64,000 nt of DNA, from NCBI GenBank assembly GCA_040386235.1, contig JAZKGA010000001.1:930001-994000 (forward strand). Reading direction: 5' to 3'. The translations under genes were made by a program, and so were the position numbers. Position 1 is the stretch's first letter. Each line of letters starts with the position of its first letter. The notes beneath the pieces were generated by a model. That model saw only the letters and a program-made list of their open reading frames with translations. It made no database searches and had not been told where the DNA came from. This DNA is from JAZKGA01 sp040386235 (GTDB taxonomy: Bacteria > Pseudomonadota > Alphaproteobacteria > Micavibrionales > Micavibrionaceae). Positions 18,171 through 30,153 of the stretch are shown piece by piece.

Positions 18171-19976
18171 TTATACTCCTTTATCTTTTTTGTTTTCTAG
18201 AGCTAAGAGATCAGCCAAAACCTCAGAAAGGAGTTGTTGTGCCTCTTGCTCATACCCCACGCGTTTATACATCTCAACTATCAAAGCAATGACCGACGGA
18301 TGATAGTCCGCGAAAGCCTTGCCCTGTAAAACAATGGTGCTGTTTACAACCACTTTTCCAGCATTATCAGAATTAAACGCTGAAATAAGTGATTTGGCAA
18401 CATCTTTAGGTGGTATTACATAATTCGTAGACAATGTCAACCCTGGAATATTGTCATAATTTAGTTCCTTGCCTGGTCCTATATCCGACAGATACTTGCG
18501 CGCATCAAGGTATTGCGCGACATATCCTTGTACGTCAGGTCCACCCCACTGCACGACTTTCAGGTCACGCATCAGGTCTTCCGAATCAATCGGGGCCGCT
18601 GGAAGGCCCAAAGCTTTTTGAGCCACCTGGCCCACGATCGGCGTGGTTTGATTGGCCGCCAGCAAAAGGCGCAGGACAATCCGGCTTTGCGCCCCCGACA
18701 TGTCCATCTCGGGATATAACGCTGTGATATCCTGGATAAACGGGGAAACGGCCAGCATACCGTAACTGGCGTATGCCGATGGGAAAAGGGCCAGGGCCTT
18801 GTTCAGGATGGCAATCTGCGCCGGTGTGGCCGCCGCATTCCCAAGCTGGTGTTTTAAGATCAGCAGTTTTTCCCACAGCGGCGCCTGGTCAGGCGATTTA
18901 TTCTTACGGCTGGCGGCCAGAATCTTGTACTGCGTCGCCATATCGCGTTGCGGCATCAACCCGCGTTGCAGGGCCGTGGCGTACACAGCAAACCGCAGGG
19001 AATCTTCGGCTGGCGGCACGGCCAGCAGCAGGGCGATGTGACTGGACGGCAGGGGCAGCAATGTGCCTTCCACGCGTTCAACAGCAGGGTAAGCAATGCG
19101 GTTGGATAGATTGGCGGCCTGGGCCGTGACGATGTCCATACGTCCAAACTCGGCCAGGCTGATTTTCGCCGGGACCTGCTTGCTGTCCAGATATTGACGG
19201 GCGGCCTGCTGCAAAGCAGGGCTGCGCATTTGCTGGGCCTGCACCATTTCGCCAGACAGCACCATGCCGGATTTGACAGCGGTTTGTTTGGTTGGATTAG
19301 CGGTCGCGCGCAGTAAATTGGTGCAGAAAGCCTGGATGTCCGGTAATGGCGACGCTGTGCCGATCACGTTCCCCTGCACCTTAATCTCAAGGCATGTCAC
19401 GGAAAAACGGCCCAGTCCCGCCATTGCGGCAAACGCGGTCGGGTAGAGATGAGCCGGGCGCTCTGCTTCCGGTATTGTGTTGTAATAGCTGACGATTTCC
19501 TCAAAGTTGCCGTTGCGCAGTAATTGTTCAAGCCGCAGTTTCAGGTAATCATCATCGTTCGGGATATCATCCATAATCTCAACGTCCACTTGGGACAGCA
19601 GCGTGTTGCGGACCAGTGAGCGTTGCAGGCGTGATACGGTATCTTTCGGCAGGGCGGTCAAAGCAGGCCGGATTTCTGCTCCCCATTCAGCATCATCCCA
19701 CATGTTCGGGGGCAAGGCGCCATGCGCCTGATTGGTGATAAGGCCGTAATTCTGCCATTTTACACTGGCACGGGCGGGTGCGGCGGATGGTGCGGCAGGT
19801 GTGGTGGTGTCATCAAGGGATGCGGCAACGCTTGGATGAGCGGCATGCGGTTGATTAGTCATCATTTGAACGCCTTCCGTCAAGCCTTGTGCGGCAAAAA
19901 CAGGGGAGGACAGCAACGTGGCGCAAGCCAGGGAGAAAAGGGTAAGGCGCAGGCTCATATTCAAAACTCTATTCAA
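18171..19976 (-). CDS. Large exported protein of unknown function
   Basis: 601 residues starting with a cleavable signal peptide (MNRVLNMSLRLTLFSLACATLLSSPVFAAQ). The rest is largely predicted helix without further membrane segments and has an alanine/leucine-rich repeat-like texture (PAHLYPTAFAAMAGLGRF, LALFPSAYASYGMLAV), so a helical-repeat periplasmic scaffold is plausible. No family is recognised. It ends three bases before the xerD-type gene, and its start overlaps the stop region of the small membrane protein gene upstream, so the three probably form one transcript. Confidence 0.8.
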   Translation of the reverse strand: MNRVLNMSLRLTLFSLACATLLSSPVFAAQGLTEGVQMMTNQPHAAHPSVAASLDDTTTPAAPSAAPARASVKWQNYGLITNQAHGALPPNMWDDAEWGAEIRPALTALPKDTVSRLQRSLVRNTLLSQVDVEIMDDIPNDDDYLKLRLEQLLRNGNFEEIVSYYNTIPEAERPAHLYPTAFAAMAGLGRFSVTCLEIKVQGNVIGTASPLPDIQAFCTNLLRATANPTKQTAVKSGMVLSGEMVQAQQMRSPALQQAARQYLDSKQVPAKISLAEFGRMDIVTAQAANLSNRIAYPAVERVEGTLLPLPSSHIALLLAVPPAEDSLRFAVYATALQRGLMPQRDMATQYKILAASRKNKSPDQAPLWEKLLILKHQLGNAAATPAQIAILNKALALFPSAYASYGMLAVSPFIQDITALYPEMDMSGAQSRIVLRLLLAANQTTPIVGQVAQKALGLPAAPIDSEDLMRDLKVVQWGGPDVQGYVAQYLDARKYLSDIGPGKELNYDNIPGLTLSTNYVIPPKDVAKSLISAFNSDNAGKVVVNSTIVLQGKAFADYHPSVIALIVEMYKRVGYEQEAQQLLSEVLADLLALENKKDKGV

Positions 19977-20181
19977 CTTCTGGTTGCGATGTGGGGGCAG
20001 GGGCAGCTAACGGCGCTGAAACAGGGGCAGGTGTGGGGGCCGCCGCGGCTTCGGCCGGGGGCAACGGGATATCGACGGCGAGGTCAGTTTGCGGCACGTC
20101 AACGTCCATAAAACCGAAAGCCAGCAGGCCGCCGCCAATGAGAAGAAGTGCAATGAATCCGAAGGTAAAAAGGCCACGCAT
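19969..20181 (-). CDS. Small single-span membrane protein with Pro/Ala-rich tail
   Basis: 70 residues: a short N-terminal transmembrane helix (FTFGFIALLLIGGGLLAFGF), an acidic patch, then a proline/alanine-rich flexible tail (PPAEAAAAPTPAPVSAPLAA). Such proteins are often periplasm-facing anchors. It overlaps the next gene, a large exported protein, by eight bases, suggesting coupled expression and a shared role. No family recognised. Confidence 0.7.
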   Translation of the reverse strand: MRGLFTFGFIALLLIGGGLLAFGFMDVDVPQTDLAVDIPLPPAEAAAAPTPAPVSAPLAAPAPTSQPEVE

Positions 20182-20320
20182 GATAATTTCCCATATTGTT
20201 ATTATTTATGATAAAGCAAAACCGTTGCATAATCCATAAGCTGCATTGCACAAGAAATCAACCTTAGACCGCACTTCATCTAATGGTTATACGTGTTTTA
20301 TCCCAAACTTATCCACAGGG

Positions 20321-21172
20321 TTAATGGCTGGTCAACCAATTGATAACGGGCTGAATTTGCGCCGGGGCGAACAAAGGCGGGACATGGCCGCAGTCACTGA
20401 ATGTCACCATGTCAAGTGTTGCGCCTGGCTTGCGTTTGGCCATCTCGGCCACCAATGCAACGGGCAGGATCGTCGAATATTCGCCACGCAGGACAAACGT
20501 GGGTTGCGGCGTGTTTGCCCACAAATCCCAATAATCCTGGTCGCCGATCGGTTCCCGGTCAAACCACGGGGCGATAGCCTTATCCCAGGCCAGTGTCACC
20601 TGGCCGTCTTCCAGGGTAACGGTTCGGGTGTCCAGTCGATGTTCCCAATGAAGGTCATCCATTGGCGCGTTGCGCATGGGGCCTTTGTTATTGTGAATCA
20701 TGATGGCTTTCAACGTCTCGCGATCATGATAAATATGGGGCATAGTCAGGTATCGGCGGATTGCGTCCAGGTCTGTTTCATTGACGCCGCAGCCGACATC
20801 GTTCAGCACCAGTTTACGAACCGGCGATTGCGGCATCCCTGCCATATGAAGCCCCAAAAGACCGCCAAGGGAAACACCCAGCCAGTCACATCCCCCTTGC
20901 GTATCCGCGCCGATAAACCGCAAGACACAGCGTAAGTCGTGTAAGTAATGCTGGTAACGATATCCGTCCGCGGTCGTGCGGTCGCTGCACCCGCGACCAG
21001 GCAGGTCGGGGGCCAGCACACGGTATCCTGCGGCCACCAGATGCGGCGCGATAAAGTCGAAATCACGGCCCGTTCCCGTCAGGCCGTGGACGCACAGGAT
21101 GGGAAAATGATCAGGATGGCCCCACTCATAAACCGCCAGGCGAACAGCCCCCGTTGCGCGTCCGGATTGCAC
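20321..21172 (-). CDS. Alpha/beta-fold hydrolase
   Basis: About 283 residues from a GTG start at 21172; no better start is seen upstream. The oxyanion region VHGLTGTGRDFDF, nucleophile elbow GVSLGG and the C-terminal SDCGHVPP histidine complete the expected Ser-Asp-His layout; the acid is probably in the FVLRGEYS strand region. The substrate is unknown. It starts about 50 bases downstream of secA on the same strand. Confidence 0.88.
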   Translation of the reverse strand: MQSGRATGAVRLAVYEWGHPDHFPILCVHGLTGTGRDFDFIAPHLVAAGYRVLAPDLPGRGCSDRTTADGYRYQHYLHDLRCVLRFIGADTQGGCDWLGVSLGGLLGLHMAGMPQSPVRKLVLNDVGCGVNETDLDAIRRYLTMPHIYHDRETLKAIMIHNNKGPMRNAPMDDLHWEHRLDTRTVTLEDGQVTLAWDKAIAPWFDREPIGDQDYWDLWANTPQPTFVLRGEYSTILPVALVAEMAKRKPGATLDMVTFSDCGHVPPLFAPAQIQPVINWLTSH

Positions 21173-21222
21173 AAAATGCGTGCGATGCGGCGCGGGATAA
21201 GGCGGGCCAGGTGTCGCGGGTT

Positions 21223-23955
<2,733 letters not shown>

Positions 23956-24122
23956 CGCAAAATAATCCTTATGTGTATCTGTAATCTCAGGCTTTGATAT
24001 AGCTGGGGCAATTGCCTGGGTCAACAATAACCCGTGTAAATAATCACGGCGATACTTGTCAGGGGGCGGGTGGCGGTCTATGACATTTTAAGCAACGCTT
24101 TTTTATATGTAAGGAACAGATA

Positions 24123-25280
24123 ATGGCCCGCAAAACACAGACGAAGATCACCGACAGCACAACACAGCATAATGACAATGATAACAAAGGCGTTTGGATC
24201 GTTCTTGTGATTGTTTGCCTGCTGGGTCTCGCGGTTCTGGGCTATACAACCAATGTCTTCAAAAAAGGCGAACAGACTGGCGATACGACGGTTATCAACG
24301 ATACTGATAACGGTACGACAGATACCGCAATGGATGCGGATGGCATGGCAGTGGACGCTGATGCCAAGGCAAGCCTGCCGGTTGCGATCGTTAATGGCCA
24401 GACAGTGACGCATGCGGACATGGATGAATTCCTGGCCATGCTGCCACCACAGATGAAATCAGCCCCTTTGACTGAAATTTACCCTATGGTGCAGGAACAG
24501 TTGGTTGCCAACAGCATCCTGCTGCAAAAAGCGGAAACAGCTATTGCCGCCGATGATGCCGAAGTGACCAAACGGATGGAAGAGGCGCGCAAGCAAATTA
24601 TCCGTGGCGTTTACCTGGAACGCGAAGTGGATAAACAAATAAATCCTGCGGACGTGCAGAAAGACTATGACGCGTTTATCGCCAAACAACCCGTCCCTGA
24701 AGAAATCAGTGCGCGCCACATCCTGGTCCCCACAGAAGCCGAAGCAAAAGACCTGATTACGAAACTGCAAGCCGGTGAAGACTTTAAAAAGCTGTCAGCG
24801 GCATTCAGCCAGGACCCCGGGACCAAAGCAACTGGCGAACTGGGTTATTTCAGCCGCGATATGATGGTGAAAGAATTTGCCGATGCGGCCTTCTCAATGG
24901 AAAAAGGCCAGATCAGCGCAAAGCCGGTTAAAACCCAATTCGGCTATCACGTCATCCAGGTTCTGGACAAGCGTACGCGCGAACTGCCGACTTTGGAGCA
25001 GATGAAGCCGACTTTAGAAGGCGAAATGCGCCGGACAGTGTTCAGTAAGATTTTGGGCGATCTGCGGAATGGTGCGGACGTACAATTGTTCGATATGAAC
25101 GGTGCGAAAATTGATGCGACAACGCCTGAAGCGGCCACTATCGCCCCTGCGCCTGCGCCGACGACCTCGGATGTTCCGGCAGACGACGAAGTGATTGAAC
25201 CATTGCCAGGATCGGAAGCGGCCGCCGGTATTGAAGGTAGAGCGCCTGCTGCGCCTGCCTCTCCGACGCCTGCTGAATAA
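24123..25280 (+). CDS. Membrane-anchored parvulin-type peptidyl-prolyl isomerase
   Basis: 385 residues. A transmembrane helix near residues 22-44 (GVWIVLVIVCLLGLAVLGYT) anchors a periplasmic chaperone. A SurA/PrsA-like helical domain precedes the parvulin (PPIC) domain: ISARHILVPTEAEAKDL, AAFSQDPGTKATGELGYF and KTQFGYHVIQVLDKR. The C-terminus is proline/alanine-rich. It probably folds exported proteins. It is divergent from secA and is followed after a few bases by mutT on the same strand. Confidence 0.93.
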   Translation: MARKTQTKITDSTTQHNDNDNKGVWIVLVIVCLLGLAVLGYTTNVFKKGEQTGDTTVINDTDNGTTDTAMDADGMAVDADAKASLPVAIVNGQTVTHADMDEFLAMLPPQMKSAPLTEIYPMVQEQLVANSILLQKAETAIAADDAEVTKRMEEARKQIIRGVYLEREVDKQINPADVQKDYDAFIAKQPVPEEISARHILVPTEAEAKDLITKLQAGEDFKKLSAAFSQDPGTKATGELGYFSRDMMVKEFADAAFSMEKGQISAKPVKTQFGYHVIQVLDKRTRELPTLEQMKPTLEGEMRRTVFSKILGDLRNGADVQLFDMNGAKIDATTPEAATIAPAPAPTTSDVPADDEVIEPLPGSEAAAGIEGRAPAAPASPTPAE

Positions 25281-25292
25281 GGTTATCCGTTG

Positions 25293-25703
25293 ATGCTTAT
25301 GACTGTTGTTGCTGTTGCCTTTGTGAACGGCGAGGGCGAAGTGCTGCTGGCCCAACGCCCCCCTGGCAAATTCATGGCAGGCATGTGGGAATTTCCGGGT
25401 GGGAAGATCGAAGCCGGTGAAACGCCGGAACAAGCCTTGATCCGGGAATGTCATGAAGAATTGGGCGTTGAAATAACCGCGCAGGCGTTAAAACCCTTTA
25501 CCTTCATCTCGCACGCCTATCCGGAAAAAGACTTTCACCTGCTGATGCCCTTATACCTGTGCCATGAATGGGGCGGGGAGATGCAGGGAATCGAGGGCCA
25601 GAGCCTGGCCTGGGTACAGCCCGAAGACATGATTAATTATCTGGTGACACCGGCGGACCTGCCGCTGGTCGAGGCCCTGTGCGACGGAATACCGCCTGCC
25701 TGA
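25293..25703 (+). CDS. mutT: MutT-type Nudix hydrolase (8-oxo-dGTP diphosphatase)
   Basis: About 136 residues. The complete Nudix box G-x5-E-x7-REUxEExGU is present as GGKIEAGETPEQALIRECHE then ELGVEI. The N-terminal strand VAFVNGEGEVLLAQRPPGK and GMWEFPGGK are typical of MutT, which removes 8-oxo-dGTP from the nucleotide pool. The start lies among closely spaced TTG 25290, ATG 25293 and ATG 25299; 25293 best fits the AAGG site. The methyltransferase gene follows after one base. Confidence 0.92.
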   Translation: MLMTVVAVAFVNGEGEVLLAQRPPGKFMAGMWEFPGGKIEAGETPEQALIRECHEELGVEITAQALKPFTFISHAYPEKDFHLLMPLYLCHEWGGEMQGIEGQSLAWVQPEDMINYLVTPADLPLVEALCDGIPPA

Positions 25704-25704
25704 C

Positions 25705-26457
25705 ATGCATTACGGCACCCCCCATATCGGCAGTTTTTATCACACGGGTATCGGGCAGGTTTTCACGCATATTCTGGGCGGCGATATAAAAGACCTATTG
25801 CCCCGTGATGCGGGCAGTCGCTGGGCCATTATCGGGTATCCTTTTCCTGTCCTTGCTGATCTGGCCGCAACTGGAACGTCGCCGCATTGCGTGGCAATTT
25901 CCGGACGCCTTGGCGGTGGGATATGGCCGCAATCAGGGGCAAACCGGACAGTGGTGGTGGATGAGGGGGATTGGCCGCTGGCCAGTCATTCCTTGGACGC
26001 GCTGGTTATCCTGCATGGTCTGGAGTTCGCGCCCGATCCCGCGATCTTTATGGCAGAAGCCGCACGCGTCCTGGTGGGACAAGGAACAGTTATCGTTATT
26101 GCCGCCAATCGGCGCAGCCTGTGGTCCAGCATGGAATGGTCGCCCTGGGGGCATGGCCAGCCGTTCACCGCCAATCAATTGCAAAGCCTGTTGCATGACA
26201 ACGGGTTGAACATTACAGCGCATGTGCCGGCCATTTTTATTCCCCCGTTACGCTGGCGGCCCATCTGGCGTATGGCGCAGTATTTTGAACGGATTGGCCG
26301 GTTAGTGTGTCCGGCCTTGCCAGGGGTGCATATTTTCGCGGCGAAGAAGCAGACTTTGGCTGGAATCGTTATTCCGGCAAACGCCCGTCGCGGTGCAATG
26401 CAGCCTGGACGAGTGCAGTTGAGTGGTGCTCAAGCGTCTGTTCAAGAACCTGCATAA
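25705..26457 (+). CDS. Class I SAM-dependent methyltransferase-like protein
   Basis: 250 residues. The later Rossmann half of a methyltransferase fold is clear (WPLASHSLDALVILHGLEFAPDP, MAEAARVLVGQGTVIVIAANRRS). The SAM-binding glycine loop is weaker (WAIIGYPFPVL), so activity is not assured. Similar genes are often next to glyoxalase II or ribonuclease H genes in alphaproteobacteria, which is not the case here. Its 3' end overlaps the convergent plsC-like gene by 89 bases. Confidence 0.82.
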   Translation: MHYGTPHIGSFYHTGIGQVFTHILGGDIKDLLPRDAGSRWAIIGYPFPVLADLAATGTSPHCVAISGRLGGGIWPQSGANRTVVVDEGDWPLASHSLDALVILHGLEFAPDPAIFMAEAARVLVGQGTVIVIAANRRSLWSSMEWSPWGHGQPFTANQLQSLLHDNGLNITAHVPAIFIPPLRWRPIWRMAQYFERIGRLVCPALPGVHIFAAKKQTLAGIVIPANARRGAMQPGRVQLSGAQASVQEPA

Positions 26458-27118
26458 ATTCCGTTAACGGCAGGCCGGGCGGAATCGGCGGCAACACCTG
26501 AAACGTCACAACACCAGGCCGCTTTAGAAACGCATGCTTGGGCCAGAATACCCCGGCATTAATGGCAATGGGTACGACTGGAACAGCGTTGTCTGTGTAA
26601 ATCCTGCCGATACCGATCTTATAGGGGCGTTCTTTTGGCGTGTCATGAATATCAACGCGGGTGCCTTGCGGATAGATGGTCAAAATACGGCCTTCGCGGA
26701 AAACGGTTTTCGCGCCGCGCAACATGCTGTCTAAAGCCACACGCCCTTTGCCGCGGTCGATGGCTACGTTGCCGGAACTGGCGACGATCCAGCCCCAAAT
26801 AGGGATCCAGGTCAATTCACGCTTCAAAATGATCGCCGTATCTTTAAACAGAGCATGCAGGATCAGTGTTTCATAGGCTGATTGATGCTTCATCGCGACG
26901 ATATAGGGGCCGTTTGCGGGTAAATTCTCGCGCCCCGTGATCTCAAGACGCAGGCCCAGAACATGTTCCTGCACCCATAACGCCATATGTTCATAACGGA
27001 TGATCGCAGCAATCAGAAAACGCCGCGGGAAGGGGATCAGCGGCAGGAAAACAAACGCCGCGCCCAAAGTCATTGTGTAAAAGATAATGTTAAAAACAAC
27101 AGAACGCAGGAAAATCAT
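26369..27118 (-). CDS. plsC: 1-acyl-sn-glycerol-3-phosphate acyltransferase family protein
   Basis: 249-residue membrane-associated acyltransferase making phosphatidic acid. N-terminal hydrophobic helix, then the catalytic box MKHQSAYETL (His followed four residues later by Glu in place of the usual Asp), and the substrate motif YPQGTRVDIHD (variant of FPEGTR). It overlaps the ydcF-like gene by four bases and is last in the ftsE-ftsX-ydcF-plsC operon. Confidence 0.92.
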   Translation of the reverse strand: MIFLRSVVFNIIFYTMTLGAAFVFLPLIPFPRRFLIAAIIRYEHMALWVQEHVLGLRLEITGRENLPANGPYIVAMKHQSAYETLILHALFKDTAIILKRELTWIPIWGWIVASSGNVAIDRGKGRVALDSMLRGAKTVFREGRILTIYPQGTRVDIHDTPKERPYKIGIGRIYTDNAVPVVPIAINAGVFWPKHAFLKRPGVVTFQVLPPIPPGLPLTEFMQVLEQTLEHHSTALVQAALHRDGRLPE

Positions 27119-27741
27119 AGCGCATCCTTAGACGATTTTATATCGGCCATCAAGGTATGGCGTGTCCAGCGCAGGATCAGTTTGTTGTACTCAGTCAATG
27201 CCAGCCACCAGAATTTCCGGTGCTGGGGTGTATAATCATTGGGTACAACGGCATAGGGGGTCAGATGAACCTGCGGTGCCGTCATCTTAAATTCGTACAT
27301 CGCCCGCGGCATGTGATATGTGGCGGTGACCAGGATAACCGTCTGGATATGCTCATTCTTTATCCAGTCGCTGGCCTCTGTCGCATTGCCGACCGTATCG
27401 GTCGCCTGGCGGCCCAGGACAATGGCGGGATGAAATTCTTGCGCCAGCGTTAATTTCTGCTGCTCAAGCAACTGGGGCAAAGTCGCACGCGGATGAACGC
27501 CAGAGATCAGGATTTTCGGCACAATCCCTTTTTCCAGCAGGGCCAGGCCCGATTCAATACGTTGTCCGCCACCCGTCAAAACGACCGCTGCATCCGCTTT
27601 TGCTGGCAGGGTGTCGGTGTTCAGGGAAAAGATAAGCGCGGTAAACAGCACGTATCCCAACGCCCACAGCGTCGTGGCAATAACGCCGACCAGGCCAATT
27701 GTATAAAGGCTGCGTCCCATTTTATATCCAGGTGAATTCAA
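27115..27741 (-). CDS. YdcF-family (DUF218) membrane protein
   Basis: 208 residues. An N-terminal transmembrane helix (IGLVGVIATTLWALGYVLFT) precedes a DUF218 domain with the family features DAAVVLTGGGQRIESGLALLE, ILISGVHP and ILVTATYHMPRAMYEF. Members are linked to envelope polysaccharide or vancomycin-sensitivity phenotypes; the biochemical role is not settled. The gene overlaps ftsX by 20 bases and plsC by four. Confidence 0.9.
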   Translation of the reverse strand: MNSPGYKMGRSLYTIGLVGVIATTLWALGYVLFTALIFSLNTDTLPAKADAAVVLTGGGQRIESGLALLEKGIVPKILISGVHPRATLPQLLEQQKLTLAQEFHPAIVLGRQATDTVGNATEASDWIKNEHIQTVILVTATYHMPRAMYEFKMTAPQVHLTPYAVVPNDYTPQHRKFWWLALTEYNKLILRWTRHTLMADIKSSKDAL

Positions 27742-28630
27742 GTAAGGTTTGCCGGACCGCCCGCCGCGCGGCCAACGCTAATAGGCCCAGCAATGATATG
27801 GCCAGGCCAATCAGAACCAGGAAAACCGCACCAATGGCCATCGGTGTCATTGTGGGTAACAGCGGAATATCAATCGTGCCAAGCCATATCCAGGTCACGC
27901 CAATCGCCAGAACACCCACCGCAAACCCCTGTACCAGTCCGGGATACAACAAACGCAGGAAATAAGCCTGGAATTGCCCCAGGACGTAGCTGTCATTTGC
28001 GCCCATAAGATGCAGTAACTCTAGCGCCTCGCGGTGTGTTGCGACCCGCCCGCGCGCCGCGCCATGGATGGCCATCAGCAGGGCCAGGAATAAAAGGCCG
28101 AGCGAAAGAATGCCGATCATTTGAAAGGTATGCGTTAAACGCTCAAGCGGCGCAAACCAGTCGTAATGCGTGATGATCTGCGCCTGGGGCACAATCGCGC
28201 GCAGGTCTTTCAGCAATGCAGTGGTGTCTGGCTCAATATCCGGTTTGAAATCAAAGGCGACCAGGATCGGCACGCTGATTGTATTTCCCAGTTCCTGGGC
28301 ATTTTCGCCGAACCAGGGCGAAATCAGGTCCAACACCTTGTCTTTCGTCATGATGTCATAGCTTTCGATTGTGCCATCACCGCTTAGACGTTTTTCAATG
28401 GCGGGCAATTTCTCAACCGCATTGGCCGGCAACTCAATGGTGGCCGATGTCAGGACATCCGCCGTCCATTCGCGCGACAGGGCGAACAGGAAAAGCGTCA
28501 TGCTCGTCATAACCATGACCATAAACGTCATTAATGCGACGAAATATCGGATGAAAATATCATCGCGCAGGGCCCGTACGGGTAAAACGAAGCGGGAGGA
28601 TGCAACACGCATCGACAGGGTCTTGCTCAT
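27722..28630 (-). CDS. ftsX: Cell division protein FtsX
   Basis: 302-residue membrane partner of FtsE, which links division to activation of cell-wall hydrolases. One N-terminal membrane helix (FVALMTFMVMVMTSMTLFLF), a periplasmic domain of about 120 residues, then three membrane helices and a conserved cytoplasmic stretch (THREALELLHLMGANDSYVLGQ). It overlaps ftsE by four bases. The N-terminal basic tail is normal. Confidence 0.94.
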   Translation of the reverse strand: MSKTLSMRVASSRFVLPVRALRDDIFIRYFVALMTFMVMVMTSMTLFLFALSREWTADVLTSATIELPANAVEKLPAIEKRLSGDGTIESYDIMTKDKVLDLISPWFGENAQELGNTISVPILVAFDFKPDIEPDTTALLKDLRAIVPQAQIITHYDWFAPLERLTHTFQMIGILSLGLLFLALLMAIHGAARGRVATHREALELLHLMGANDSYVLGQFQAYFLRLLYPGLVQGFAVGVLAIGVTWIWLGTIDIPLLPTMTPMAIGAVFLVLIGLAISLLGLLALAARRAVRQTLLEFTWI

Positions 28631-29319
28631 GCCGCTGTCCCCTGAAGTGTGTCATAAGGGCTGTGCAGACAGGTCACCTGACCGTTGTGCAGATGCAGGC
28701 GCGGGTGCGGAAAACGCTGCCAGATCTGACGGTTATGGGTGGCCAGAATGATGGTTGTCCCCATTCGATGCAATTCATTGAACAGGTTTATGATCTGGTT
28801 GCCGATTTCTTCATCTAGATTCCCGGTCGGTTCATCCGCCAACAGAACGTGTGGCCGGCCGATAATGGCGCGGGCAATGGCGACGCGCTGTTGCTCCCCA
28901 CCCGATAATGATTGGGGGTAAGCAGCCAGGCGACCGCCCAGTCCCACCCAATTCAGCAGTTCTTCAGTGTTCTGACGCACATCGCGTTCCGTCACATTCA
29001 TAATACGCAAAGGCAGGGCGACGTTGTCGAAAATGTTCAAATGGCTTAACAGCCGGAAATCCTGGAAAACCATACCCATTTTACGGCGCAACGGGACCAG
29101 TTCGGCGCGGTTCAGTCGGTTCAGATTTTCACCGAACATTGTCATCAATCCACGGGTCGGGGCTTTTGACAGGTTAAGGAGGGAGAGCAGGGAGGTTTTG
29201 CCCGCGCCACTTTCGCCCGTCAGATAATGAAATGACCCGGGTGCGCAATGGAAACTGACATCAGACAGGACTTCTGGCCCTGTGTGATAGCGCAATCCAA
29301 CGCCTTCAAATTCTATCAT
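28627..29319 (-). CDS. ftsE: Cell division ATP-binding protein FtsE
   Basis: About 230 residues from ATG 29319 ([17 protein letters not shown]). Walker A is [11 protein letters not shown], signature is [16 protein letters not shown], and Walker B is [12 protein letters not shown]. The upstream-extended frame to 29646 reads into the divergent gene and lacks family similarity, so it is not used. It partners with FtsX immediately downstream. Confidence 0.95.
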   Translation of the reverse strand: MIEFEGVGLRYHTGPEVLSDVSFHCAPGSFHYLTGESGAGKTSLLSLLNLSKAPTRGLMTMFGENLNRLNRAELVPLRRKMGMVFQDFRLLSHLNIFDNVALPLRIMNVTERDVRQNTEELLNWVGLGGRLAAYPQSLSGGEQQRVAIARAIIGRPHVLLADEPTGNLDEEIGNQIINLFNELHRMGTTIILATHNRQIWQRFPHPRLHLHNGQVTCLHSPYDTLQGTAA

Positions 29320-29412
29320 TGTGTTTTTGTCCCGTGTTGTCATCATACTATGGCTTGCAGTTCTGCTGCCTGCCCTATAAGTTACAGAATACGAGCAATC
29401 TAACAAGTCCGA

Positions 29413-30153
29413 ATGATCATATATTGCCCCTCTTGTTCCACACGTTATATCGTCCCGCTGTCTGCGGTGCCGCCGATGGGACGTGCCGTGCGTTGCGCCA
29501 GCTGCGGCCACACTTGGCATGTCAGCCGGGATATGGAAGAAGAACAAGGGGATAACGATATCGCCCCCCGGGGTGATGTGCCTGGGGTCGTCTCGCATGT
29601 GGCGGCAACGCAAACACCGGGCACACATGTTTTTGGTAAAAGTCATGCTGACAAACGGCCTGCCGACGACATGCCGTTACGGGAAAAGGCATCCGCCAAG
29701 CATAACCAACCCTTACAGCTAAAAGTCACGCCGCAGATGACCGGTGCGGGGCTGGCTGTTGTCGTCTGGCTGTTATTGGCATTGGGGCTGTATGTGGCAC
29801 GCGACCAATGGCTAACACCCCTGTTGCCGGAGATTATTCAGGCCGAATCGCTGCAAATGATGATTGTCGATCAGGTGACCGCGCAAAAAGATCAGCAGAA
29901 ACTGAAGGTCGCAGGCGTATATCAGAATTTGACCGAAGACATGCTGCTGGTTCCGCCGTTGCGCCTGCATCTGGTTCTGGGTGACGGCAGCGAGGTCGAT
30001 TTGGGTGGTGTGTCACCCCCCGAAAATATGGTGAAGGCCGAAGCAGCCGTGCCATTTGCGGCAGAATACGCGTGGGATGAAGATTTTGGCGATCCGACTG
30101 AGCTGTCTGTTCGCGTACAGTTCCTTAAGAACCCGAAGGTCGTGGATCAGTAG
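29413..30153 (+). CDS. Zinc-ribbon (MJ0042-type) membrane protein with DUF3426-like domain
   Basis: 246 residues. The N-terminal zinc ribbon is CPSCSTRYIVP...CASCGHTW (two CxxC pairs), a linker follows, then one transmembrane helix (GAGLAVVVWLLLALGLYVAR) and a C-terminal periplasmic beta-rich domain (LKVAGVYQNLTEDMLLVPPLRLHL). This architecture is common next to ftsEX in alphaproteobacteria; its function is not known. It is divergent from ftsE, and its 3' end overlaps the small lipoprotein gene by 29 bases. Confidence 0.9.
   Translation: MIIYCPSCSTRYIVPLSAVPPMGRAVRCASCGHTWHVSRDMEEEQGDNDIAPRGDVPGVVSHVAATQTPGTHVFGKSHADKRPADDMPLREKASAKHNQPLQLKVTPQMTGAGLAVVVWLLLALGLYVARDQWLTPLLPEIIQAESLQMMIVDQVTAQKDQQKLKVAGVYQNLTEDMLLVPPLRLHLVLGDGSEVDLGGVSPPENMVKAEAAVPFAAEYAWDEDFGDPTELSVRVQFLKNPKVVDQ

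Noticed and set aside
20309..20317. Perfect DnaA box TTATCCACA
   Set aside because: Only one copy was noticed, without an AT-rich unwinding region or dnaA/dnaN/parAB neighbours, so an origin is not supported.
29320..29646. N-terminal extension of ftsE
   Set aside because: The extension runs antisense to the start of the zinc-ribbon gene and lacks FtsE similarity; ATG 29319 gives the family N-terminus.
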